Below, piece by piece: positions 28,409 to 36,355 of a DNA stretch of 64,000 nt. The notes beneath the pieces were generated by a model that was given only the letters and a program-made list of their open reading frames with translations, was not told where the DNA came from and made no database searches. Source of the stretch: Chishuiella changwenlii. GTDB taxonomy: Bacteria; Bacteroidota; Bacteroidia; Flavobacteriales; Weeksellaceae. A program made the translations under genes and the position numbers. Within the stretch, counting starts at the first letter, position 1. Each line of letters opens with the position of its first letter. The stretch is taken from assembly GCF_900142565.1 (NCBI RefSeq), contig NZ_FRBH01000001.1, positions 1 through 64,000 of the forward strand, in the 5' to 3' direction.

Positions 28409-28514
28409 TAATTCGTTTAAGGAATTAAACATAAAGGTTAAGTGTTTAATTTTTTAAGGGTTAGAGGTTACACTGTAATTTTCTGTCTTTTCCACTCAAA
28501 ACTCATAACTTTAT

Positions 28515-28866
28515 AAACTTGAAATAGGGAGCTCGAGATTGGTATTTTTGTCTAATTTCTCTATACAATTTTTCTCCATTTTCATTTCGAAAAAACACTC
28601 GAAAAGACAGAAATTACATTATGATTTTTAACCTTACATCTTTATCCTTTAAGCGTTCAGCGTTTACCTTTACCCTTCCCCTTACAACTCATAACTCATA
28701 ACTTTATAAATTTGAAATTGGGAGCTCGAGATTGGTATTTTTGTCTAATTTCTCGATACAATTTTTCTCCATTTTCATTTCGAAAAAACACTCGAAAAGA
28801 CAGAAATTACATTATGATTTTTAACCTTACAGCTTTATCCTTTAAGCATTCAGCGTTTACCCTTCC
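28515..28866. repeat. Tandem array, two copies of a 193-bp unit
   Basis: The anchor 'gtctaatttct' starts at 28550 and 28743. The unit is clearly related to, and in the same orientation as, the 184-bp unit at 23660-24156 ('ttcattttcatttcgaaaaa', 'ctcgaaaagacagaaa', 'ttcagcgttta'). The two arrays therefore enclose the S74 genes as direct repeats. Confidence 0.88.
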
Positions 28867-28952
28867 CCTTAAACACTTAAACACCTAAACACTTACCTCC
28901 TTACAACTCATAACCCATAATTCATAAAACCTTTAATATGTTATTGTTTTTT

Positions 28953-28984
28953 TTTGTTTTATAACAAAAAACGTTATATTTTTA
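28953..28984 (+). promoter_or_regulatory. Promoter of the first fibrinogen-like gene
   Basis: TTTG (28953-28956), 20 bases and TATTTTTA (28977-28984), one mismatch in the last base of the -7 box; about 20 bases before the ATG at 29010. Confidence 0.5.
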
Positions 28985-29009
28985 CCAAACCAAACCTAAA
29001 ATACTAACT

Positions 29010-30548
29010 ATGAAAAAAATACTATTCTTTTTTTTCCTTTATCTTGCCTATCATTCATATAGCCAAGTCGGAATCGGTAATTCAACACCAAGAGGTGCAT
29101 TAGATATTAACCGACCTACAACAAACACATACGGATTAGTGTTACCTACAAATTCTTCTGTAACAAATATTGTTAATCCTCGTGGTGGAGCAATAGCTCC
29201 TGCTACAACTATCTATGAAAGCTCAAACGATTGTATAAGACATTACAGACAATCTGCATGGTCTAATTGTTTACTAACAGAAAACGGTAGTCTATTTAAC
29301 ATTAGCAAGGTAGAACAAGCAAGTACATTTACTGGTACATATAAAAGTAATGTTGCTATGACAACTGCTAATACTTATGTGGTAGGTATAAAAAATGAGT
29401 CGCCTACAGCTGTATCTATTACCTTATCTACCTTCGATCTTAAACTTTCTGGGGTGGAAGGCATATCTGTTGCATCTGTAGCCCCTGCTACTGTCACTAT
29501 ACAGCCAGGACAAACTGCTCTAGCAACATACAGATTAACAGGCACGCCTACAACTTGTGGAACACTTACGGGTACTTGGAATAAAATGAAACTAAACCAT
29601 ACTGCAACTGTAGATGTTCTTGCAAATCCTACTTACCAATGTAACTTAGGTTCTTGGAATAACACTGTAGCTCCTGAATATAGAATAAACGGATTAATAC
29701 CAGGCGTATCTTACACAGGTACTTATACCATACCTTATACGGGTAGTAGCGAATCTGATTGTGAATTACAATTACCTGCAGAAACCATTACACAAGACGG
29801 GTTAACATTAACCTACACTGGTGGTCCTGTTTCACCTACAGGGACTATTACCTATACATTATCGGGTACCTATACTGGTCCTAATAATGGGGCTATAACT
29901 TTTACTACAGCAAGTGGTTGCCAAATATACTTAGGTCCATGCCGTTCATGTAAAGAATTAATAAATTTATTTCCTGGCACACCAAGCGGTGTATATACTT
30001 TTAATTTATATAAAGGTGTATCTACTAGTTCTTACATTCATAACTTATATTGTGATATGACGACAAATGGTGGTGGTTGGACTTTAGTATCTCGTAATGG
30101 TTCAAGTTCTAGATTTGGACAATCAGGAAGAAACACTATCTCTGAACCTACTGACAATGGTTATATATTTCGTTCAATTCTTATTTTAATAGCAAATGCT
30201 GGTACTCAAGTACAATTAAGATCGGGTAGCTCTCCAACAAATTATGCACATAGAATAACTTCTCAACCAGAAGGTCCAGCTATACTTGCATTAAGAAGTT
30301 CAGACAATACAAATGCAGGCTCTGGAACTTGGCATAGAAGTGGAGTTATTCAAGATTTTATGAATAATACTACTATTAGCCCTACAGGTTCTTGGAGTTG
30401 GGCAGTATCCTGTCAGTCTACTGCTGCAGGTTGGCCTAGAATGTTTCATGCATGTGGAAATACTAACAGTGTACATTGGTATATGGATGTAATAACAGAG
30501 AATAGAACTTCTTCTGGTGATTCATGGGCTTCTACATGGATAAGATAA
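29010..30548 (+). CDS. Secreted fibrinogen-like GGGW-domain protein, copy 1
   Basis: A 512-residue secreted protein. Signal peptide about 1-18 (MKKILFFFFLYLAYHSYS), then QVGIGNSTPRGALDI; a short region with paired cysteines (DCIRHYRQSAWSNC, about 75-88); Ig-like beta-rich repeats (about 100-320) with Cys pairs and the stretch SYTGTYTIPYTG; and a C-terminal fibrinogen-related domain starting CKELINLFPGTPSGVYTF, with YCDMTTNGGGWTLVSR near 347-362 and the end ASTWIR. No type IX secretion tail is seen. Bacterial proteins of this type may bind glycans, but the ligand is not predictable. Copies 2 and 3 follow. Confidence 0.8.
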   Translation: MKKILFFFFLYLAYHSYSQVGIGNSTPRGALDINRPTTNTYGLVLPTNSSVTNIVNPRGGAIAPATTIYESSNDCIRHYRQSAWSNCLLTENGSLFNISKVEQASTFTGTYKSNVAMTTANTYVVGIKNESPTAVSITLSTFDLKLSGVEGISVASVAPATVTIQPGQTALATYRLTGTPTTCGTLTGTWNKMKLNHTATVDVLANPTYQCNLGSWNNTVAPEYRINGLIPGVSYTGTYTIPYTGSSESDCELQLPAETITQDGLTLTYTGGPVSPTGTITYTLSGTYTGPNNGAITFTTASGCQIYLGPCRSCKELINLFPGTPSGVYTFNLYKGVSTSSYIHNLYCDMTTNGGGWTLVSRNGSSSRFGQSGRNTISEPTDNGYIFRSILILIANAGTQVQLRSGSSPTNYAHRITSQPEGPAILALRSSDNTNAGSGTWHRSGVIQDFMNNTTISPTGSWSWAVSCQSTAAGWPRMFHACGNTNSVHWYMDVITENRTSSGDSWASTWIR

Positions 30549-30569
30549 TAACTATCAATTCATTTGGGA

Positions 30570-30605
30570 TGCAAAAGCTCTTTATCAATAAAAAGAGCTT
30601 TTGCA
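30570..30605 (+). terminator. Hairpin after fibrinogen-like copy 1
   Basis: Perfect 14-bp stem (TGCAAAAGCTCTTT and its complement) 21 bases after the stop, without a T run. A shorter, related hairpin follows copy 2. Confidence 0.6.
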
Positions 30606-30695
30606 CTTACCTAAGTAAAAACATTATTTAATATTCTTAAGAAACATAATCTTAATTCAATTTAGATAAATCAACAACAAATGTAAAAATTGTTA

Positions 30696-30712
30696 TGCTG
30701 AGCCTGTCGAAG
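30696..30712 (+). repeat. Dispersed 17-bp repeat TGCTGAGCCTGTCGAAG
   Basis: Exact inverted counterpart of 12721-12737. Both copies are intergenic and are followed or preceded by AT-rich text. Confidence 0.6.
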
Positions 30713-30845
30713 TATCATTAACTTCTCTTTGATTTTTAACTAAATGAGATCATGAAACGACATTTCTAATTGGCTAAATACAACACATTACAATAAAAAC
30801 AAGATTAACATTAAAAATTATTGTTTAATACCAACATAACCAACT

Positions 30846-32441
30846 ATGAAAAAAATATTATTCTTTTTAGTTCTCCATCTTAGCTATTTATCGTTTAGTC
30901 AGGTGGGTATAGGTACTACAACTCCTAGAGGAGATTTAGATATTAATACCCCACTTACTAATATCTATGGACTGGTATTACCTACTAATGCTTCTCCTAC
31001 AAACATACAAAATCCACAAGGAGAAAGTATCGCGTTTGGAACAATGATGTACGACAGTTCTGCTAATTGTATAAGATACTATGAGAAAAACATACAAAAT
31101 GATGTTTCTGAAGCGAGATGGTCAAATTGTTTACTTACAGACAGAGAAAACCCTCCGTCTATTGATTATATTGCTGTCCCCCCTGCTTTTACAGGTAATT
31201 ATACCCAAAATGTTGCTATGACATCGGCTAACACGTTTAGAGTTGCCATTACAAATATATCTTTTACTACTGTAACAATAAGCTTAGCACGAACAGATTT
31301 AATACTTGCTGGGATAGAAGGGATAGAAGTATCTGCTGTATCACCAACAACAGTTACATTAACCCCAGGACAAGTACAATTGTTAACCTATACATTAACT
31401 GGGACACCTACAAACTGTGGACCATTAATTGGTACATGGAAAAAACTAAATTTACAATACACAGCAAGTACGACTGTAAAACCAAACATAACTTATACTT
31501 GTGCATCTGGAACTTGGGGAAATACGGTATCACCAGAATATAGATTAAATGGTTTAGTACCAGGTGAATCCTATACAGGTACTTATACGATACCTTACAC
31601 AGGTAGCGATGCTTCTAGTTGTGATTTACCTGCAGAAACAATTACACGAGATGGCTTAACATTAAGCTATCCTGGTGGTCCTGTTTCATCTACAGGGACT
31701 ATTACCTATACATTAACGGGTACCTATACTGGTTCTGAAAGCCAAGCACAAGCAACATTTGTTACCGCAAGTGGTTGCCAAATTTATTTAGGTCCATCTA
31801 GTTCTTGTAAAGATATACTAACAAAATTACCTGGCACACCAGATGGGGTATATAGAATAGATGTTGATCAACAAGGGACTACTTACGGAACATTAAGCGC
31901 ACAATGCGATATGACAACAGATGGTGGGGGATGGACTATGGTCTTAAATTACTTACATTTGGGTGGTACTAATCCTGCTGTTTCTATTAGAACTACTTTA
32001 CCAGTTATAGGAAATTCTACATTAGGAGGTAATGAAGCTGGGAATGAAACTTTTTGGGGCCATGTAAACAGGGCTTTACAAACCGCTTTACGACCTTCAG
32101 AATATCGTTTCTACGGAATTACAAATGGACATAACAGGGTGATCCATTTTAAAACTGCTCATACTGGTAGTATAACTAAATTTACTACTGGAGTAGGAAA
32201 TGCAAGTGGTTTACAAAATTCATTTACACCACTTGATGGGCATACAGGTATTTTACCTGCAGCAGCAAATACATTTTTTAATTCTAGTGCTAATCTCGAA
32301 TTAACATTTCACCCTTTCTACTTCTCTCCGACACCTGTAGCAACTAACCTTTGGAGTATAAGTGCTAGTTCTAGATGGGAAGTAGATGATGCTCCTAGTA
32401 ATGCTTCTCGCAGTACACTCCATAGAGTATGGGTAAGATAA
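30846..32441 (+). CDS. Secreted fibrinogen-like GGGW-domain protein, copy 2
   Basis: A 531-residue paralog with the same layout: signal peptide MKKILFFLVLHLSYLSFS, QVGIGTTTPRGDLDI, NCIRYYEKNI..RWSNC, beta-rich repeats with NGLVPGESYTGTYTIPYTG, and a fibrinogen-related domain from about residue 320 (CKDILTKLPGTPDGVYRI) with QCDMTTDGGGWTMV. After that motif the sequence departs from copies 1 and 3: residues 365-531 (EAGNETFWGHVNRALQ, HNRVIHFKTAH, STLHRVWVR) have no counterpart in them. The N-terminal two thirds are therefore shared and the likely ligand-binding end is replaced. Confidence 0.8.
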   Translation: MKKILFFLVLHLSYLSFSQVGIGTTTPRGDLDINTPLTNIYGLVLPTNASPTNIQNPQGESIAFGTMMYDSSANCIRYYEKNIQNDVSEARWSNCLLTDRENPPSIDYIAVPPAFTGNYTQNVAMTSANTFRVAITNISFTTVTISLARTDLILAGIEGIEVSAVSPTTVTLTPGQVQLLTYTLTGTPTNCGPLIGTWKKLNLQYTASTTVKPNITYTCASGTWGNTVSPEYRLNGLVPGESYTGTYTIPYTGSDASSCDLPAETITRDGLTLSYPGGPVSSTGTITYTLTGTYTGSESQAQATFVTASGCQIYLGPSSSCKDILTKLPGTPDGVYRIDVDQQGTTYGTLSAQCDMTTDGGGWTMVLNYLHLGGTNPAVSIRTTLPVIGNSTLGGNEAGNETFWGHVNRALQTALRPSEYRFYGITNGHNRVIHFKTAHTGSITKFTTGVGNASGLQNSFTPLDGHTGILPAAANTFFNSSANLELTFHPFYFSPTPVATNLWSISASSRWEVDDAPSNASRSTLHRVWVR

Positions 32442-32461
32442 TAACGAACAATTTTTTTGGT

Positions 32462-32498
32462 ATGCAAAAGTTCTCTCAACCAACAAGAGCTTTTGCAT
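32462..32498 (+). terminator. Hairpin after fibrinogen-like copy 2
   Basis: Stem ATGCAAAAG / CTTTTGCAT, extended by TCTCT / AGAG, about 21 bases after the stop. Same text type as the hairpin after copy 1. Confidence 0.55.
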
Positions 32499-32550
32499 TT
32501 ACCAAATTAAAATTCTGAAGAAACATAATTTTAACTTAACACTACCAACT

Positions 32551-34110
32551 ATGAAAAAAATATTATTATTTTTAGTTCTCCATCTTAGCTATTTATCATT
32601 TAGCCAAGTGGGAATAGGCACTACAACTCCTAGAGGTGCTTTAGACATTAATAACCCAACTACTGCTATTTTCGGATTAGTATTACCAACAAATGATTCT
32701 CCTGATAACATGATAAATCCACAAGGGGGAAATATCGCATTTGGAACTATAATGTATGATAGTAAAGACGATTGTATAAGATATTACCAAACAAACACAG
32801 CAAATGATAGTATAGAAAAATGGTCTTCTTGTATTTTAAAAGCAACTGATAGAAATGCTTTTAAATTAAATTATATTCCTATAGGCAAATCTTTTACAAG
32901 CAATTATAAAAAAGGTGTTACGATGACAGCTGCCAATACATTTAGAATTGCTGTTACTAACGAAGGCTATTCTCCTGTAACTGTTAACTTTTCACCTAGT
33001 GATTTAGTACTTTCTGGTATAGAAGGAATTACAGCAACCTCTGTATCTCCTACATCGGCTACTTTAAATGCAGGTGCCACTGTAGAACTTACGTATAGAT
33101 TATCTGGTGCCCCTGCTGATTGTGGAATTTTAACAGGTACTTGGACAAAATTAGATTTACAATACTCAGCTCCTGTAAATGTAGCACCAAGTCCAATCTA
33201 CAATTGTACACAAGGATCTTGGAATGAATCTGTAATACCAGAAGAATATAAATTAAATGGTTTAATTTCTGGGCAATCATATACAGGTACCTATACTATT
33301 CCTTACACAGACGATACCGAATCTAATTGTGATATACCTGCAGAAACAATTACAAAAGATGGATTAACATTAACATACACTGGTGGTCCTGTTTCCGCTA
33401 CCGGGACTATTACCTATACATTATCTGGTACCTATACAGGTCGTAACAATGGATCTGTAACTTTTGTTACAAACACAGGATGTTGGATTTATTTAGGTCC
33501 ATTTGGAAGTTGTAAGGAATTATTAGAAAAGATACCTGATACACCAAGTGGTTTATATTATTTTGATTTACATAAAAACGTGAATACTTCTCCTTATATT
33601 AATAGACTATATTGTGATATGACGACTGATGGTGGAGGTTGGGCTTTAGTAGCTCGTAATGGATCTACCTCTAGAACAGGTCAAACTGCAAGAAATCTTA
33701 TTTCTGAACCAACTGATAATGGATATCTACCTCGTACAACTGTTACTTTAATTGCAAATACTGGTAGTCAAGTACAATTAAGATCGGGTAATTCTCCAAC
33801 AAATTATGCTCATAAAATAACTTCGCAACCAGGTGGTGCAGCTATACTTGCATTAAGAAGTGGAGGAAATGTAAACGGAGGCTCTGCAACTTGGCACAGA
33901 GCTGGGGCTGTTCAAGATTTTATGAATAATCCTACTATTCGACCAATTGGAACTTGGAATTGGGAAGTATCTTGTCAAACAAGTGCTGTTGGTTGGCCTA
34001 AGATGTATCATTCATGTGGAATTACTAATAATGTGCATTGGTTAATGGACTTTATAGAGGAAAATCGAACTTCAATAAGTGATCCATGGGCTTCTACATG
34101 GATAAGGTAA
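32551..34110 (+). CDS. Secreted fibrinogen-like GGGW-domain protein, copy 3
   Basis: A 519-residue paralog. The signal peptide MKKILLFLVLHLSYLSFS is almost that of copy 2, followed by QVGIGTTTPRGALDI. Middle: DCIRYYQTNTAND..KWSSC and beta repeats with SYTGTYTIPYTDD. The C-terminal fibrinogen-related domain (YCDMTTDGGGWALV near 353-366, NYAHKITSQPGGAAILALRS, WASTWIR at the end) matches copy 1, not copy 2. In the GGGW motif the usual T is replaced by A. It ends at a strong terminator. Thus the N-terminus resembles copy 2 and the C-terminus copy 1, as expected from recombination among paralogs. Confidence 0.8.
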   Translation: MKKILLFLVLHLSYLSFSQVGIGTTTPRGALDINNPTTAIFGLVLPTNDSPDNMINPQGGNIAFGTIMYDSKDDCIRYYQTNTANDSIEKWSSCILKATDRNAFKLNYIPIGKSFTSNYKKGVTMTAANTFRIAVTNEGYSPVTVNFSPSDLVLSGIEGITATSVSPTSATLNAGATVELTYRLSGAPADCGILTGTWTKLDLQYSAPVNVAPSPIYNCTQGSWNESVIPEEYKLNGLISGQSYTGTYTIPYTDDTESNCDIPAETITKDGLTLTYTGGPVSATGTITYTLSGTYTGRNNGSVTFVTNTGCWIYLGPFGSCKELLEKIPDTPSGLYYFDLHKNVNTSPYINRLYCDMTTDGGGWALVARNGSTSRTGQTARNLISEPTDNGYLPRTTVTLIANTGSQVQLRSGNSPTNYAHKITSQPGGAAILALRSGGNVNGGSATWHRAGAVQDFMNNPTIRPIGTWNWEVSCQTSAVGWPKMYHSCGITNNVHWLMDFIEENRTSISDPWASTWIR

Positions 34111-34143
34111 AAATTTTATCTTTGTAACTTTTAGTTTTTTAGA

Positions 34144-34179
34144 AATAATCGGAAGATCATTCTTCCGGTTATTTTTTTT
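34144..34179 (+). terminator. Terminator after fibrinogen-like copy 3
   Basis: Stem AATAATCGGAAGA / TCTTCCGGTTATT followed by a run of Ts. Confidence 0.88.
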
Positions 34180-34232
34180 GTAATATAGATTTGAGATTGT
34201 AAATACGAGATATTAGATTTTGATATTTCTAA

Positions 34233-34520
34233 TAATGTGTTGATGTGTTGATGTGGTAATTTGTTAATTTGTTAATGTGTTGATGTGGTAATTTGTTAAT
34301 TTGTTAATGTGTTGATGTGGTAATTTGTTAATGTGTTGATGTGGTAATTTGTTAATGTGTTAATGTGTTGATGTGGTAATTTGTTAATGTGGTAATGTGG
34401 TAATGTGGCAATGTGTTTAAGTGTTAATGTGGTAATGTGGTAATGTGGTAATGTGGTAATGTGGTAATGTGGTAATGTGGTAATGTGGTAATGTGGTAAT
34501 GTGGTAATGTGGTAATGTGT
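34233..34520. repeat. Octamer microsatellite, 36 units
   Basis: The stretch divides without phase slip into 36 units of eight bases. The left half mixes TAATGTGT, TGATGTGG and TAATTTGT in a higher-order pattern; the right half is nearly pure TAATGTGG. Confidence 0.93.
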
Positions 34521-34532
34521 TTAAGGCACAAC

Positions 34533-34616
34533 TTAATTCTTAATTCTTAATTCTTAATTCTTAATTCTTAATTCTTAATTCTTAATTCTTAATTCTTAAT
34601 TCTTAATTCTTAATTC
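34533..34616. repeat. Heptamer microsatellite, 12 perfect units of TTAATTC
   Basis: Twelve identical heptamers in a row, followed by TTAATT. Being perfect, the array is likely to change length by slippage. It ends 38 bases before the ATG at 34655. Confidence 0.95.
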
Positions 34617-34654
34617 TTAATTAATATTTATCTAAAATAGATTAATTTTACACC

Positions 34655-35137
34655 ATGAAAAAAATTATTGCATTATTCATTCTTCTATTTAGTTTTCAAG
34701 TTAAAGCTCAGAAAGAGTTAACGGAATACTTTACAATTAATTTAGGATATGAAACCTGGAATGGTAATTATGGGAAAGTTGGAACAGATTTATTTCTAGT
34801 TCAACAAAACAATAATATTTTGACATTTAGTGCAAATGCCAATTTAGGATATATGCAAGATAAGTTTAGAGTAATTCCAGAGATAGGTGCAGGTTATATG
34901 TTCAACTTCAGAAATAATACTGCCGATCCATATAGCTCTCATTTTAATTCTGCATTCTATGTAATTCGTGGCGAAGTTTCTCCATGGACAATTACACCAA
35001 AAGCTGGAATTGCAATTTTGAGTATTTTAGAATTTAATGCTGGATATTCTTTCGAATTTAGAGAAAACAAAGATTTCAAAAATATGAATGGTATTAGAGC
35101 TGGTTTAGTTATTCACCTCCCAACTCAGCTTTTTTAG
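34655..35137 (+). CDS. Small outer-membrane beta-barrel protein (unknown role)
   Basis: A 160-residue protein with a signal peptide (1-18, MKKIIALFILLFSFQVKA, cut before QKEL) and alternating hydrophobic strands (ITFSANANLGYM, VIPEIGAGYMFNF, GIAILSILEFNAGYSFEF), ending in phenylalanine, as outer-membrane barrels do. The family is not recognised. The repeats at 34233-34616 stand directly upstream. TAATTTTA at 34643-34650 resembles a -7 box and would give a nearly leaderless mRNA. Its last 29 bases overlap the end of the gene on the other strand. Confidence 0.65.
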   Translation: MKKIIALFILLFSFQVKAQKELTEYFTINLGYETWNGNYGKVGTDLFLVQQNNNILTFSANANLGYMQDKFRVIPEIGAGYMFNFRNNTADPYSSHFNSAFYVIRGEVSPWTITPKAGIAILSILEFNAGYSFEFRENKDFKNMNGIRAGLVIHLPTQLF

Positions 35138-35624
35138 CCGATCTTACTTTTTTACGTAATTCTTTTAAACGAAGATATAAATCAGATGTAGAAATATTTT
35201 CTTCTATCGCTTTAAAAACAAATCCACCTCTATCTATATAAAAGAATATAATCGCTTCGTGATCTGCAATTTTAAATGCGTTAGTAATTCCGTTTATTTT
35301 ATTTTCTACCCAAGACATTTTGCATGTTTGTAAATCGAACACATGATCCTCATTCCCCAAAATATCTTTAAAGTATACTTTTTCTCCTAAGACATATAAT
35401 ACACCACTTCCTTGGAAAGATTTCATTTTTAAAAATCTACCTTGTGGGCGACCAATATTATAACGAACAACAGATTTTATTGCAACATTATCTGGCAAAC
35501 TTTCCATAATATGCTGTCCATTTTTCTCTCTCACCTTAGCGTCTGATATGGCAATAATGAAAAATACCGATACGAAAAGCCCGAAAATCAATAAGATAAT
35601 TAAAATTGATAATAAAGTTGCCAT
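35109..35624 (-). CDS. Membrane-anchored protein of unknown function
   Basis: A 171-residue protein with one N-terminal membrane helix (about 3-27, LLSILIILLIFGLFVSVFFI) and a soluble remainder of mixed strands and a basic helix at the end (LRLKELRKKVRSAKKAELGGE). No known domain is recognised. The N-terminus without a cleavage site suggests an inner-membrane anchor. It is convergent with the barrel gene and overlaps it by 29 bases, and divergent from the next gene. Confidence 0.6.
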   Translation of the reverse strand: MATLLSILIILLIFGLFVSVFFIIAISDAKVREKNGQHIMESLPDNVAIKSVVRYNIGRPQGRFLKMKSFQGSGVLYVLGEKVYFKDILGNEDHVFDLQTCKMSWVENKINGITNAFKIADHEAIIFFYIDRGGFVFKAIEENISTSDLYLRLKELRKKVRSAKKAELGGE

Positions 35625-35724
35625 AATGTGATTTATATTAGGATAAAGTTATAAAAAACCTCGAACTATACTCTATTTTTAAACCATTTTTTTACCTTAG
35701 CCCAAAAATTACTAAATTCAACCA

Positions 35725-36288
35725 ATGAAAAAATTATTTTGGATATTACTTCCAACATTAATCTTCGCTCAAAGAAAAGATACACAAGTAAAAATAAACG
35801 CACTTACGGCTCCTATTGGAATTGCCAATTTTGGTATAGAACACGCATTTACAAATAATATTACAGTACAAGCAGATGCTTTAATCTCTCCTTGGAAATC
35901 TTTTGCAGATAATCATTTACAGATTTACATGGGATTTTTAGAAGGTAGATATTACTTTAGTTCTGCTATGAATAAATTTTATGTAGGACCTAATATTGGT
36001 TTAGGTTTTTATGACATACAGAAATGGAATTACTGGAATACAAATAAATATCAACGAGGTGTTGCTTTTGTAGCTGGTGCAACCGTAGGATATCAATTTC
36101 AAATTAACGAACATTGGGGAATTGATGCCTTTATAGGAGGAGGACATTCTGAAGGTAATTATAAAGGTTATAGAAAAGATGTACCTGAACGATATGATTC
36201 TGCACAAATATTTAATAAAAGTGGAGAATGGTTAATTTATCGTGGTGGAGTAATGCTTACGTATAAGTTTAAACGAAAAAATAAATAA
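35725..36288 (+). CDS. Outer-membrane beta-barrel protein, DUF3575-like
   Basis: A 187-residue protein with a short signal peptide (MKKLFWILLPTLIFA, cut before QRKD). NALTAPIGIANFGIEHAFTN, YVGPNIGLGFYDIQ and IDAFIGGGH with a C-terminal VMLTYKF strand resemble the DUF3575 family of Bacteroidota outer-membrane proteins. Members are often near surface structures, but no role can be assigned here. It is convergent with the E2 gene across a bidirectional terminator. Confidence 0.65.
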   Translation: MKKLFWILLPTLIFAQRKDTQVKINALTAPIGIANFGIEHAFTNNITVQADALISPWKSFADNHLQIYMGFLEGRYYFSSAMNKFYVGPNIGLGFYDIQKWNYWNTNKYQRGVAFVAGATVGYQFQINEHWGIDAFIGGGHSEGNYKGYRKDVPERYDSAQIFNKSGEWLIYRGGVMLTYKFKRKNK

Positions 36289-36300
36289 TCATATAAAAAC

Positions 36301-36330
36301 AAAAAATCGAACTTAATAGTTCGATTTTTT
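36301..36330. terminator. Bidirectional terminator
   Basis: Perfect 13-bp inverted repeat (AAAAAATCGAACT and complement, loop TAAT) with T runs on both strands, between two convergent genes. Confidence 0.93.
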
Positions 36331-36355
36331 ATTTTTATATAGATAGTGTTTTATC

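Larger units (their letters stand above)
28346..29009. other. Divergent intergenic region with tandem array
   Basis: No gene. It holds the promoter of the S74 pair at its left end, a two-copy tandem array (28515-28866) and the promoter of the first fibrinogen-like gene at its right end. Between them are decayed 'actcataactcataa' repeats. Confidence 0.7.
34111..34654. other. Intergenic region made mostly of microsatellites
   Basis: No gene. After the terminator of fibrinogen-like copy 3 there is a short AT-rich stretch, then 36 octamers (34233-34520), a 12-base joint and 12 heptamers (34533-34616), ending 38 bases before an outer-membrane protein gene. Confidence 0.85.

Noticed and set aside
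34233-34616. CRISPR array
   Set aside because: Units are 8 and 7 bases with no spacers; no cas genes are present.
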